Assembly (NCBI RefSeq): GCF_003568845.1
Contig: NZ_CP030126.1
Coordinates: 658,501-722,500, forward strand
Direction of reading: 5' to 3'
DNA from: Indioceanicola profundi
GTDB taxonomy: Bacteria; Pseudomonadota; Alphaproteobacteria; Azospirillales; Azospirillaceae
Length of the DNA: 64,000 nucleotides
The translations under genes and the position numbers were made by a program. Shown in pieces: positions 39,960 to 48,457 of the stretch. The first letter of the stretch is position 1. Each line of letters begins with the position of its first letter. The notes under the pieces were generated by a model. The model ran no database searches. It saw nothing but the letters and a program-made list of their open reading frames with translations, and was not told the DNA's origin.

Positions 39960-41135
39960 ATGCAGCCGTACGATCCGCGCGGAAAGGGATTCGGCGACCG
40001 CGCCACATTGGCCGAGTTGGAGCAGTGGATCGATGCCGCCTGCCACCCGCTTGCGCCGGTGGAGCTGCCAGTCGGGAAGGCGCTCGGCTCCGTACTTGCC
40101 GCCGATGTTCCTTCCCCGGCCACGCTGCCGGCCCGGCCCGTGGCCGCCTTCGACGGGTGGGCCGTGCGGGCGGAGGAAAGCTACGGCGCCAGCACCTACA
40201 ATCCCCTGATGCTCCAGCTCGCCGGCCGGGAGGGCGCATTGCCGGTCGGATCGACCATGAAGGTGGCCGCGGGCAGGGGCCTGCCGGACGGGGCCGATGC
40301 CGTGCTGGATTTTGCGGAGGCGGAGTTGGTCGGCGGAATGGTGGAACTCCTGGCCCAGGCCGCCCCTGGCGAGGGCGTCGTGCGGGCTGGACAGGATGCG
40401 ATGGCCGGACAGGTGATGCTTGCGGCCGGACGCCGGCTGCGGGCAGCCGATTGCGCTCTCGCTTCTGTCGCGGGGCTGGAGACTCTGGCGGTTCATCCAG
40501 TTCCACGGGTCTTTCTGATCTCGGCCGGGCGGTTCCAGGGGCCGGACCTGATGCCGCTGCTGCTGGACCCGCTCATCCGGCGGGACGGCGGCAGGGTCGG
40601 CGGGCATGCGGCGGTGGAGGATGGCGACGCTCTTGCCGCGGCGTTGCGACAGGCTGAGGCCGACCTGATCGTCATCGCGGGGGGAAGCGGGCTCGATACG
40701 GACGACCGTGCCGCGCTGGTGCTGGCGGAAATCGGCACGCTTGCCCGCCATGGTCTGGCCCTGCGGCCGGGCGATACAAGCGGGTACGGCGCTGTCGGCG
40801 ATACGCCGGTCCTGCTACTGCCGGGATCGCCCGGCGCGCTTCGCCTTGCCTGGGAAGTGACCGGGGCTAGGGCGGTGCGCCGGATGGCGGGGCTGGGCCC
40901 GACCTTGCCGCTGCCCCGCCGGACCCTGCCGCTCGCCCACAAGGTCGCGTCGGAAGTGGGATGGGACGAGGTCCTGCCGGCGCGCGTCACCAAGGATGGC
41001 ACCATCGCCCTGACCGCGCGGGAGGTGGCGGGGCTGGGTGCATTGGCCCGTGCGGACGGGTTCATCCTTGTGCCTGCGGACGGGGAAGGGTACCCGGAGG
41101 GGACCGGGATCACCATCCACCTGTTCGACTGCTGA
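39960..41135 (+). CDS. degenerate MoeA-like molybdopterin-binding protein
   Basis: The 391-residue protein has the MoeA fold order but altered catalytic motifs. The N-terminal DGYA equivalent reads DGWA (65-68). The usual STGDEL segment is replaced by VFLISAGRFQG, and the MoCF GG.S.G..D motif appears as GGSGLDTDD (241-249). It ends with a MoeA C-terminal-like domain (ARVTKDGTIALTAREVAG). It probably binds molybdopterin or a derivative but may not insert molybdate. It lies 3 bp before the MoeA-fusion gene. Confidence 0.75.
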   Translation: MQPYDPRGKGFGDRATLAELEQWIDAACHPLAPVELPVGKALGSVLAADVPSPATLPARPVAAFDGWAVRAEESYGASTYNPLMLQLAGREGALPVGSTMKVAAGRGLPDGADAVLDFAEAELVGGMVELLAQAAPGEGVVRAGQDAMAGQVMLAAGRRLRAADCALASVAGLETLAVHPVPRVFLISAGRFQGPDLMPLLLDPLIRRDGGRVGGHAAVEDGDALAAALRQAEADLIVIAGGSGLDTDDRAALVLAEIGTLARHGLALRPGDTSGYGAVGDTPVLLLPGSPGALRLAWEVTGARAVRRMAGLGPTLPLPRRTLPLAHKVASEVGWDEVLPARVTKDGTIALTAREVAGLGALARADGFILVPADGEGYPEGTGITIHLFDC

Positions 41136-41138
41136 ACC

Positions 41139-43136
41139 ATGCCGGAGAAGAGCGTGCCCGACACGCCAGCCACCAGCCCCGCCGACATCCCCGACCTGAG
41201 CCGCGCCGCCCGGCAGGAGCAGTTCCTGGAGGTTGTCAGCCGGGAGGAGGCCTCGCACCGCTTCCATGCCGCCCTGGACCTGTCCCCGCTGCCCGGCGAG
41301 GCGGTGCCGTTGGCGGCTGCGCTGGACCGGGTGCTGGCGGCGGATGTGGTAGCCCCGGTGGACGTGCCCTGCTTCGACCGCTCCGGCGTCGACGGGTTCG
41401 CGCTGCGGGCGGAGGATACGGCCGGGGCCGGTGACGACCGGCCGGTGCGGCTGGTGCTGAATGGCGAAGTACTGTCCTGCGGCGTCGCCCCGTCCCTGAC
41501 GGTGCGGCCCGGCACGGCCACCGTGATCGCCACCGGCGGGATGGTGCCCCGCGGGGCGGACGCCGTTATGATGGTGGAGCATACGGATGTGGCGGAGGAG
41601 GACGGGCGCGCCATTGTGCTGGTGCGCCGCCCCGCGGCCTCCGGCCAGTTCATCGCCTTTGCCGGCAGCGACATCGGGCGCGGTGAAACGGTGCTGCGCC
41701 GCGGCCAGCGCCTGACCTCCCGCGAGATCGGCGTGCTGGCGGCGCTGGGCCTCACCGAGATCGCGGTGGTGCGCCGCCCGCGGGTCGCCATCCTGTCCAC
41801 CGGGGATGAGCTGCTGGCGCCGGGGGAGCCCATGGCTCCCGGCCGGGTCTATGACAGCAACGCCGCCATCCTGGCCGCCGCCGTGGCGGAGGCGGGCGGG
41901 GAGCCGGTGCCGCTGGGCATCGCGCCGGACCGGGAGGATGTGCTGCGGGAGCGGGTGGCGCGGGGAATGGACGCGGACCTGCTGGTCCTGTCCGGCGGAA
42001 CCTCCAAGGGGGCCGGCGACATCTCCGCCCGCATCGTGGAAGGTTTGGGCGAGCCCGGCATCCTGGTGCACGGGGTGGCGCTGAAGCCTGGAAAGCCGGT
42101 GTGCCTCGCCGTGTGCGATGGCAAGCCGGTGGTGCTGCTGCCCGGATTCCCGACCTCCGCCATCTTCACCTTCCATGAGTTCGTGGCCCCGGTGATCCGG
42201 GCGCTGGCCGGGCTGGGGGCGGAGGTGCCGGACATGGTGGAGGCCACCCTGCCGGTGCGGATCACGTCGGAGCGGGGACGGACGGAATTCGTCATGGCCT
42301 CCCTGATGCGGACGGAGCAGGGGCTGGCGGCCTATCCCACCGGCAAGGGCTCCGGCGCCGTCACCTCCTTCGCCCAGGCGGACGGCTTCTTCCGCGTGCC
42401 GCAGCATGCGGAGCGGGTAGATGCCGGGGCTCCGGTTCAGGTCCAACTGATCGGCAGGCGGCTGGAGCCGGCGGACCTGTCCATCATCGGCAGCCATTGC
42501 GTCGGGCTGGACCTGCTGGTGGGGGAGCTGGGGGCGGCCGGGCTGAAGGTGAAAATCCTGTCGGTCGGCAGCATGGGCGGGCTTGCCGCGGCCAAGCGGG
42601 GGGAGTGCGACATCGCCCCGGTCCATCTGATGGACCCGGCCAGCGGCCTCTACAACACGCCCTTCCTTGCACCGGGGCTGGAGCTGTTGCCCGGTTACGG
42701 CCGCTTGCAGGGCATCGTCTTCCGGCCCGGCGACGGGCGGTTCGAGGGGCGGGAGGCCGCGGCGGCGCTGGCCGGGGCGGCGGCCGATCCGGACTGCCTG
42801 ATGATCAACCGCAATCCCGGCAGCGGCACCCGCATCCTGGTGGACCGGCTGTTGGCGAGGGCGAGGCCCGCCGGCTACCGGACCCAGTCCAAGAGCCACA
42901 ATGCCGTGGCCGCGGCGGTGGCGCAGGGCCGGGCGGACTGGGGCGTCGCCATCGCCGGCGTCGCCAAGCTCTACGGGCTGGGCTTCCTGCCCCTGCAGCC
43001 AGAGCAGTACGATTTCATCATCCCGGATACGCGCCGGGACCGGCCGGCGGTGCAGCGCTTCATCGAGGCGCTGGCCGGTCCGGACCTGCGCGCCCGTCTG
43101 GCCGGGCAAGGCTTCACATTGGGAGAAGAGCGATGA
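41139..43136 (+). CDS. MoeA fused to a periplasmic-binding-like domain
   Basis: The 665 residues combine a MoeA half with a substrate-binding (PBP/LysR-type) half. The MoeA half (about 40-430) has PCFDRSGVDGFALRAEDTAG, GMVPRGADAVMMVEHTDV, AILSTGDELLAPG, LVLSGGTSKGAGD and LLPGFPTSAIFTF. The binding-like half (about 445-660) has LSIIGSHCVGLDLLVGELG, then NRNPGSGTRILVDRLL and DWGVAIAGVAKLYGLGFLPL. MoeA inserts molybdate into adenylated molybdopterin, and the extra domain may sense or deliver an oxyanion. The fusion is a known architecture in bacteria and archaea. Its stop overlaps the next gene by 4 nt. Confidence 0.9.
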   Translation: MPEKSVPDTPATSPADIPDLSRAARQEQFLEVVSREEASHRFHAALDLSPLPGEAVPLAAALDRVLAADVVAPVDVPCFDRSGVDGFALRAEDTAGAGDDRPVRLVLNGEVLSCGVAPSLTVRPGTATVIATGGMVPRGADAVMMVEHTDVAEEDGRAIVLVRRPAASGQFIAFAGSDIGRGETVLRRGQRLTSREIGVLAALGLTEIAVVRRPRVAILSTGDELLAPGEPMAPGRVYDSNAAILAAAVAEAGGEPVPLGIAPDREDVLRERVARGMDADLLVLSGGTSKGAGDISARIVEGLGEPGILVHGVALKPGKPVCLAVCDGKPVVLLPGFPTSAIFTFHEFVAPVIRALAGLGAEVPDMVEATLPVRITSERGRTEFVMASLMRTEQGLAAYPTGKGSGAVTSFAQADGFFRVPQHAERVDAGAPVQVQLIGRRLEPADLSIIGSHCVGLDLLVGELGAAGLKVKILSVGSMGGLAAAKRGECDIAPVHLMDPASGLYNTPFLAPGLELLPGYGRLQGIVFRPGDGRFEGREAAAALAGAAADPDCLMINRNPGSGTRILVDRLLARARPAGYRTQSKSHNAVAAAVAQGRADWGVAIAGVAKLYGLGFLPLQPEQYDFIIPDTRRDRPAVQRFIEALAGPDLRARLAGQGFTLGEER

Positions 43137-43339
43137 ACGACGATACCTTCAACATGTCCCTGCGCAAGTTCCTGAAGCAGGTCGGCGTCACCAGCCAGCG
43201 CGCCATCGAGCAGGCGGTGCAGGAGGGGGTGGCGACCGGCCAGTTGAAAGGCAACGAGGTGCTGAAGGCCCGCGTGGTGCTGACGCTGGAGGGCGCCGGA
43301 GCGCCCCATGTGGTCGAAGGCGACATCACGCTGGAGTGA
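43133..43339 (+). CDS. DUF6494 family small protein
   Basis: This is a 68-residue protein starting MNDDTFNMSLRKFLKQVGVT, with QRAIEQAVQEGVATGQLKGNE and a C-terminal beta pair (HVVEGDITLE). It is recognisable as the DUF6494 family, whose function is unknown. It overlaps the MoeA fusion by 4 nt (ATGA), so it is translationally coupled to Moco biosynthesis. No signal peptide or membrane segment is present. Confidence 0.85.
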   Translation: MNDDTFNMSLRKFLKQVGVTSQRAIEQAVQEGVATGQLKGNEVLKARVVLTLEGAGAPHVVEGDITLE

Positions 43340-43354
43340 TCGCGCCCTCATCAC

Positions 43355-43393
43355 CGTCACCCCGGCGGAAGCTAAAGCGACACTGGGGTGACG
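43355..43393. repeat. short REP-like palindrome
   Basis: CGTCACCCC (43355-43363) and GGGGTGACG (43385-43393) are perfect inverted arms around a 21-nt centre containing CGGCGGAAGC. The arms match the outer ends of the larger element at 29941-30024. It lies between the DUF6494 gene and the WD40-cytochrome gene and may form an RNA hairpin. Confidence 0.7.
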
Positions 43394-43449
43394 GGGAAGG
43401 ATGCGGCAGGTTGAGCCCCTCGAACATTCCGACCGCCTGGACCCCGCCG

Positions 43450-44748
43450 ATGAAGCTCCTCCCGCTCCTGACCGCCCTGCTGCTCCTGGCGCTGCCTGCC
43501 AGGGCCGAGTTCGTCGGGCATGGAGGGCCGGTGAAGGGGCTCGCCGTCTCGGCGGACGGGGCGGAGATGGTGTCGGCCAGCTTCGACTACTCGATCATCC
43601 GCTGGAACCTGAAGACGGGGGAGGCGCAGGACGTCCTCTACGGCCATGACGCCGCGGTGAATGCCGTGGCGCTCCTGCCGGGCGGCGCATTCCTGTCGGC
43701 CAGCGACGATGGAAGCATCGCCCTGTGGCAGGCCGGCGCGGAACAGCCGGTCAGGCGGCTGACCGGCCATGGCGGGCGTATCGCGGCCCTGGCTGTCTCA
43801 CCGGACGGGAAGCTTGCCGCCTCGGCCGCCTGGGACATGACCGTCCGGCTCTGGGACCTGGAAGCGGGTGCGGCGCGCGCGGTGATGAAGGGGCATGAGG
43901 GGCCGGTGAACGGTATCGCCTTCACGCCCGACGGCAACCGGCTGGTCAGCGCCGGCGCGGATGGGACGATCCGCGTATGGCGGGTTGCCGACGGCGTGCA
44001 GACAGCAATGTATGGCGGCGGGCCGGCGGCCCTGAACGGAATGGCCCTGACCCCGGACGGAGGCCGCGTGCTGGCGGCCGCGGCGGGCGGGCAGGTCCGT
44101 GCATGGGAGCTGGAAAGCGGGAAGGAGCTGCCGGCCCTGGCGGCCCCGGTGCCGGTACCGCTGCTGGCCCTTGCCGTCTCCGCCGATGGCGGCATGGCCG
44201 CAGCGGCGGGGGTGGACGGGGCGGTGAATGTCTGGACGCTCAAAGACGGCGTTCTGGCCTACCGCTTCGGCGGGGACCGCGGGCCGGTCTGGTCGCTGGC
44301 CTTCGCACCCGGCGGCAAGGCCCTGCTTTCCGGCGGAAACGACCGCATGATCCGGCAATGGAACCTGGAGAGCGGGCTGGAGGTCGAGGCGCCCACGGCG
44401 GTGAAGCTGGTCGAGGGCGATCCCCTGGCCAGCGGCGACGACGCCGGGGCCAAGGCATGGCGGCGCTGCGTCGCCTGCCACACGCTGGAGCCCGATGGCG
44501 GCAACCGCGCCGGCCCCACGCTGCACAACATCTTCGGCCGCCGGATCGGGACCCTGCCGGGCTATCCCTATTCCGCGGCGCTGAAGAACGGCAGCATCGT
44601 CTGGACGGAGGAGACGGTGGCGAGGCTGTTCGAGCTCGGCCCCGACGTGGTGACGCCCGGCACCAAGATGCCGATCCAGACCATCCCGAATCCGGAGGAG
44701 CGGGCGGCTCTGATCGCCTTCCTGCGGGAACACGCGATGGAACGGTAG
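43450..44748 (+). CDS. secreted WD40 beta-propeller fused to cytochrome c
   Basis: The 432-residue protein has a signal peptide (KLLPLLTALLLLALPARAEF), so it acts in the periplasm. Residues about 22-320 form roughly seven WD40 repeats (examples: SASFDYSIIRWNLKTGEA, SAAWDMTVRLWDLEAGAA, SGGNDRMIRQWNLESGLE). A class I cytochrome c domain follows. The haem motif CVACH is at 340-344, with GPTLHNIFGRRIGTLPGYPY after it and M407 in TKMP as the likely sixth ligand. The arrangement suggests a scaffold that docks an electron carrier. Placement between Moco and formate dehydrogenase genes suggests a role in formate-derived electron flow, which is inference. Confidence 0.9.
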   Translation: MKLLPLLTALLLLALPARAEFVGHGGPVKGLAVSADGAEMVSASFDYSIIRWNLKTGEAQDVLYGHDAAVNAVALLPGGAFLSASDDGSIALWQAGAEQPVRRLTGHGGRIAALAVSPDGKLAASAAWDMTVRLWDLEAGAARAVMKGHEGPVNGIAFTPDGNRLVSAGADGTIRVWRVADGVQTAMYGGGPAALNGMALTPDGGRVLAAAAGGQVRAWELESGKELPALAAPVPVPLLALAVSADGGMAAAAGVDGAVNVWTLKDGVLAYRFGGDRGPVWSLAFAPGGKALLSGGNDRMIRQWNLESGLEVEAPTAVKLVEGDPLASGDDAGAKAWRRCVACHTLEPDGGNRAGPTLHNIFGRRIGTLPGYPYSAALKNGSIVWTEETVARLFELGPDVVTPGTKMPIQTIPNPEERAALIAFLREHAMER

Positions 44749-44758
44749 CGCCGCCGGG

Positions 44759-45538
44759 TCAGGACCAGGGGAAGGCCGGCTTGCGCTTTCCCACGAAGGC
44801 GCGGCGACCCTCCTGGAAATCCGGGGCTTCCACCGCGTCCAGGAACATGTCGCGGGTTTCCCGGCTTTCCACCGTCTGGCCGGACAGGATCAGCCCGACC
44901 ATCCGCTTGCTGATTCGGTGGGTCCACTGGCTGTTGGCGCACAGGGTGGCGGCATACTCCTCCACCACCGCATCCAGCTCCGCAGCCGGAACCACCCGGT
45001 CGGCCAGCCCCTTGGCAAGCGCCTCCGCCGCATCCATCAGGCGGCCGCTATAGAGCAGGTCCTTGGCCGCGGACGGCCCCACCGCCTGGACCAGCCGCTT
45101 GGTATCTCCCAGCGGATAGATGATCCCCAGCTTGGCCGGGGTCACGCCCAGCCGTGAATCATCGGCGCAGAAGCGCAGGTCGCAGGCCAGCGCCACGCCT
45201 AGCCCGCCGCCGACGCAGACGCCGCGGATCACCGCGATGGTGGGCTTCGGGAAGGCCGCCAGCCCGTCCGTGGCGGCCGCGATGTCGGCGGCATAGGCCG
45301 CCGTCTTTTCCCGCGTGGAATAGGCGGTCTCGAACTCCGCGATGTCCGCCCCGGCGGAGAAGCATCCGCCCGCCCCCTCCACCAGCAGCAGCTTGACGGA
45401 CCGGTCCTCCGCCGCCTCCATCAGAAGGCGGGGGAGGAGCTGCCACATCTCCTGGGTCAGGGCGTTCTTCTTGGCCGGCCGGTTCAGGACCAGCCGGGCG
45501 ACCTCACCCGTGCGGACCAGGATGGCGGGGGCGGACAT
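44759..45538 (-). CDS. enoyl-CoA hydratase/isomerase family protein
   Basis: This is a crotonase-fold protein of 259 residues acting on a CoA thioester in the cytoplasm. It shows RLVLNRPAKKNALTQEMWQ, the oxyanion-hole segment GCFSAGADIAEFE, and VCVGGGLGVALACDLRFCAD. Where hydratases carry a catalytic glutamate (P-E), this sequence reads TPAKLGIIYPLGDTKRL with alanine, so hydratase chemistry is doubtful and isomerase or another activity is possible. It is convergent with the cytochrome gene and seems unrelated to the formate cluster. Confidence 0.82.
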   Translation of the reverse strand: MSAPAILVRTGEVARLVLNRPAKKNALTQEMWQLLPRLLMEAAEDRSVKLLLVEGAGGCFSAGADIAEFETAYSTREKTAAYAADIAAATDGLAAFPKPTIAVIRGVCVGGGLGVALACDLRFCADDSRLGVTPAKLGIIYPLGDTKRLVQAVGPSAAKDLLYSGRLMDAAEALAKGLADRVVPAAELDAVVEEYAATLCANSQWTHRISKRMVGLILSGQTVESRETRDMFLDAVEAPDFQEGRRAFVGKRKPAFPWS

Positions 45539-45571
45539 GGGCGTCTTCCGGTTCGGCGAGGCGGGCGCTGC

Positions 45572-47578
45572 TCAGTGATAATCCTCGCCCGTCATGGTCC
45601 TCGGACGGGCGGGACCGGTATAGGGGTCCATCCCGCTTTCGGTGACGGAGATGACGCGGCAGTCGGCGCACATGCGGATGCGGTCGGCCGGGTTGTTCGG
45701 GCCGGCGAACATCCAGTGCTTGTCCGCAAGCTGCTTCACGATCCGCTCCACCGTGGATTTGGTGCCGAACGGCTTGCTGCAGCGGATGCAGTGCGCCGGC
45801 TCCTCCTCCTTCACCAGCACGGGGCTGAACGCCGCGTCGGTGAGGTTCATGCGGGGCGACAGGCTGATCACCTTCTCGGGGCAGGTGTTCTTGCACAGCC
45901 CGCACTGGACGCAGGCATCCTCCGTGAAGCTCAGCGCCGGGCGGTCCGCATTGTCGGACAGGGCGCCGGTGGGGCAGGCGCCGACGCAGGCGAGGCAGAG
46001 GGTGCAGCCCTCCACATCGATGTCCAGCGTGCCGAAGGGTGCGCCGGCCGCCAGCGGCAGCATGTCGATGGGCTGCGGGGCCGCCTTGTGCATCTGGCGG
46101 ACCGACAGCTTCATCAGGCTGCGCTTGTCGCCCATGGGCAGGAAGGTCTTCGGCGTCGCGGTCCCGTCCCGGCGGGGCAGGGTGGACAGGGCGAAGGCCA
46201 GCTCGTCCGGATCGTCCGCCTCGATCAGCGCGCCGCGGCCGGTACCGTAGCCGAGCCCGCTCGCCAGCGTTTCCGCAAGGCCCAGCACCTTCGCTAGGGC
46301 CAGCAGGTCGTCGCGCCGGCGCTTGCCGGTCAGGATGCGGATTTCCGCCGCCCCATGGCCAAGCGCCGTGGCGAAGAACTCGATGCCGAGTTGGGTGATC
46401 TCGTTGACCTGGAAGGGGATGACCCGGGCCGGCAGCCCGTCGCCCCAGCGGGACAGCAGGTCGATCAGCGGGGCCCCATGCTCCCCCTCATGGACCAGCA
46501 GGACCGGCGCGGTGCCGCCGGACCCGAGATACGTGGTCAGCAGGACCCGCACCCGCTCCAGCATGTGGTTGGGACCGGGCATGGCATAGGTGGCGGCGCC
46601 CGTCGGGCAGACCGCGTGGCAGGACCCGCAGCCGGCGCAGATGAAGGGGTCGATCGCCACATGGTCCCCGTTCGGCGTGATCGCGCCGGTGGGGCAGACT
46701 TCCAGGCAGCGGGTGCAGCCGGTCTTGCGCGAGCGGCTGTGGGCGCACAGATCCTCGCGGTAATTGACATAGCGCGGCTTGTCGAACTCACCGGACAGGT
46801 CCGCCGCCTTGAACAGCAGCTTCTGCACCTCCGCCGGGCTGCCGGGATCGGCGCGCAGGTAGCCGTCGCGCTTGTGCGCGGCCGGGAACAGGGGCGTGCC
46901 GCCGGACAGGTCGATGATGATGTCGCACTGGGACGAGGCCCCGTTGCGCGCCGCCCCGAACGCCAGCACCCGGCGGGAGGAGGGGGCGGGGACGGCGTAG
47001 TCGTCCACCACGATCTCGAACGCGCCCAGATAGCCCTTGGCCGCGCGGATGGTGCCCTTCAGGACCGGAAAGTTCGTGGCGCGCGGCGGAACGACATCCG
47101 CCGGATTCGAGAGCAGCACGGTCACGTCCAGCTTGTCGGATAGCTGGCGCGCCGCCTCGATGGCCATCTCGTCGCGGCCATAGATCAGGGCGACGCCCTC
47201 GGACTTCAGCCCGATCACCGGCACGTCGGGCGTGCCCAGCGCGGCCTCCGCCAGCAGGGCGGCGATCTTCGGCGTGGCCTGCTCCCCTTCGGAGGACCAG
47301 CCCGCCCGCTCCCGGATATTCACCAAGCGGATGTTGTAGGACTCGCCGGCGGTCTCCTCCGCCGCTTCCTCGAACACCGCCCCTTCCTGGGTGCAGGCGA
47401 TCAGCAGCGGCCCGGCCGCCGCGGCGCGGCCCACCCGGTCCAGCTCCGCCCGGCAGAGCTGCGTCGCGATGCGCGGCGAGTCGTCCGACCCGCAGGCGCG
47501 GCCCAGGGCCGCCCCGTCCAGGGTCATGGTGCCTTCGCAATTGCAGACAAGAACCGTACGGCCCTCGATCTTCATCAT
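45572..47578 (-). CDS. multi-[4Fe-4S] protein of the formate dehydrogenase locus
   Basis: The 668-residue cytoplasmic protein begins MMKIEGRTVLVCNCEG. It carries at least four ferredoxin-type clusters: CTRCLEVCPTGA and CAGCGSCHAVCPTGA in the middle (about residues 275-320), and CTLCLACVGACPTGA and CVQCGLCKNTCPE near 515-565. Extra cysteine pairs (CIRC, CADC) lie near the C-terminus and could bind another metal. Residues 100-180 resemble a Rossmann-like region (VALIYGRDEMAIEAARQL). Homologues recur next to formate dehydrogenases, suggesting electron transfer or assembly. It is divergent from the accessory operon, with starts 147 bp apart. Confidence 0.85.
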   Translation of the reverse strand: MMKIEGRTVLVCNCEGTMTLDGAALGRACGSDDSPRIATQLCRAELDRVGRAAAAGPLLIACTQEGAVFEEAAEETAGESYNIRLVNIRERAGWSSEGEQATPKIAALLAEAALGTPDVPVIGLKSEGVALIYGRDEMAIEAARQLSDKLDVTVLLSNPADVVPPRATNFPVLKGTIRAAKGYLGAFEIVVDDYAVPAPSSRRVLAFGAARNGASSQCDIIIDLSGGTPLFPAAHKRDGYLRADPGSPAEVQKLLFKAADLSGEFDKPRYVNYREDLCAHSRSRKTGCTRCLEVCPTGAITPNGDHVAIDPFICAGCGSCHAVCPTGAATYAMPGPNHMLERVRVLLTTYLGSGGTAPVLLVHEGEHGAPLIDLLSRWGDGLPARVIPFQVNEITQLGIEFFATALGHGAAEIRILTGKRRRDDLLALAKVLGLAETLASGLGYGTGRGALIEADDPDELAFALSTLPRRDGTATPKTFLPMGDKRSLMKLSVRQMHKAAPQPIDMLPLAAGAPFGTLDIDVEGCTLCLACVGACPTGALSDNADRPALSFTEDACVQCGLCKNTCPEKVISLSPRMNLTDAAFSPVLVKEEEPAHCIRCSKPFGTKSTVERIVKQLADKHWMFAGPNNPADRIRMCADCRVISVTESGMDPYTGPARPRTMTGEDYH

Positions 47579-47725
47579 GCCTCCCACATGTCCGCGCGAT
47601 CCGGAAATCAGCGGCGCGGACCAAATCGGCCTACCGTAGCGTTCCGCGGGCTTGCTTGTCATTAACGTAGAGACAACAGATATTCACGCCCTGCCATTCC
47701 TTCGGGATGAAAGCGAGCCTGCCTC

Positions 47726-48457
47726 ATGTCGATTCCGTTCGCGGACCCCGATACCGACCCGGTGTTTCCGCCCCTCTTCACGCCCGTCACCGTGGGCGGC
47801 GATGCATTGCGCCATGCCGTGACGTCGGCCAGGGCGGGGGCCGGGGCGGGCAGCCTGTCCTGGTCGCGCGATGCCGACCGGTTCAGCGTGGCCGTGGTGT
47901 TCGAGCCGGAGATGAACCTCCGCGCCGCCCGCTTCGCCCATTATGTGACCATGGTGGGCATGGCCGACGCGCTCGGCGTGCTGGGGCCGCCCTACAAGCC
48001 GATCACCTTCGCATGGCCCGACCGGCTGGTGCTGGACGGGGCCGTGGTGGGGCAGGTGCGGCTGGTGGCGCCGGAGCAGCCGGACGACGAGGTCCCGGAA
48101 TGGTTGGTGGCCGGCGTGGCCATAAGGCTGCGCTTTCCGGGCACGCTGGACGATCCCGGCCGCACGCCCGACCGCACCGCGCTGTATGAGGAGGGATTCG
48201 GCGATGTCACCGCCCCCGCCTTGGCGGAGGCCTTCGCCCGGCACCTGCTGAACTGGATCAGCCGCTGGCTGGAGGAGGGGGCGGAACCGGTCGCGAGCGA
48301 GTGGCTGTCGCATCTTCCCCTCGACATCAAGAACGGCGATGTGCGCCACGGGCTGGACCCGAAGAATGGCGACCTCCTGCTGCTGGACCCCGGCAGCACC
48401 AAGCCGCGCCGCCGCGACCTGGCGGCCGGCCTGGCACTGGCGGAGGCGGAGCTGTGA
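47726..48457 (+). CDS. biotin/lipoate-ligase-fold protein, catalytic residues lost
   Basis: The 243-residue protein aligns by eye with the catalytic domain of biotin protein ligase. AWPDRLVLDGAVVGQVRL (96-113) corresponds to the KWPND...GRKLAGILVE stretch, and WLVAGVAIRL to the VVIGIGIN strand. The ATP/biotinyl loop GRGRRGR is replaced by RAGAGAGS, and the catalytic lysine position reads valine. Ligase activity is therefore unlikely, and a binding or scaffold role for the formate dehydrogenase system is inferred. It leads a run of four genes coupled by 4-nt overlaps or short gaps. Confidence 0.75.
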   Translation: MSIPFADPDTDPVFPPLFTPVTVGGDALRHAVTSARAGAGAGSLSWSRDADRFSVAVVFEPEMNLRAARFAHYVTMVGMADALGVLGPPYKPITFAWPDRLVLDGAVVGQVRLVAPEQPDDEVPEWLVAGVAIRLRFPGTLDDPGRTPDRTALYEEGFGDVTAPALAEAFARHLLNWISRWLEEGAEPVASEWLSHLPLDIKNGDVRHGLDPKNGDLLLLDPGSTKPRRRDLAAGLALAEAEL

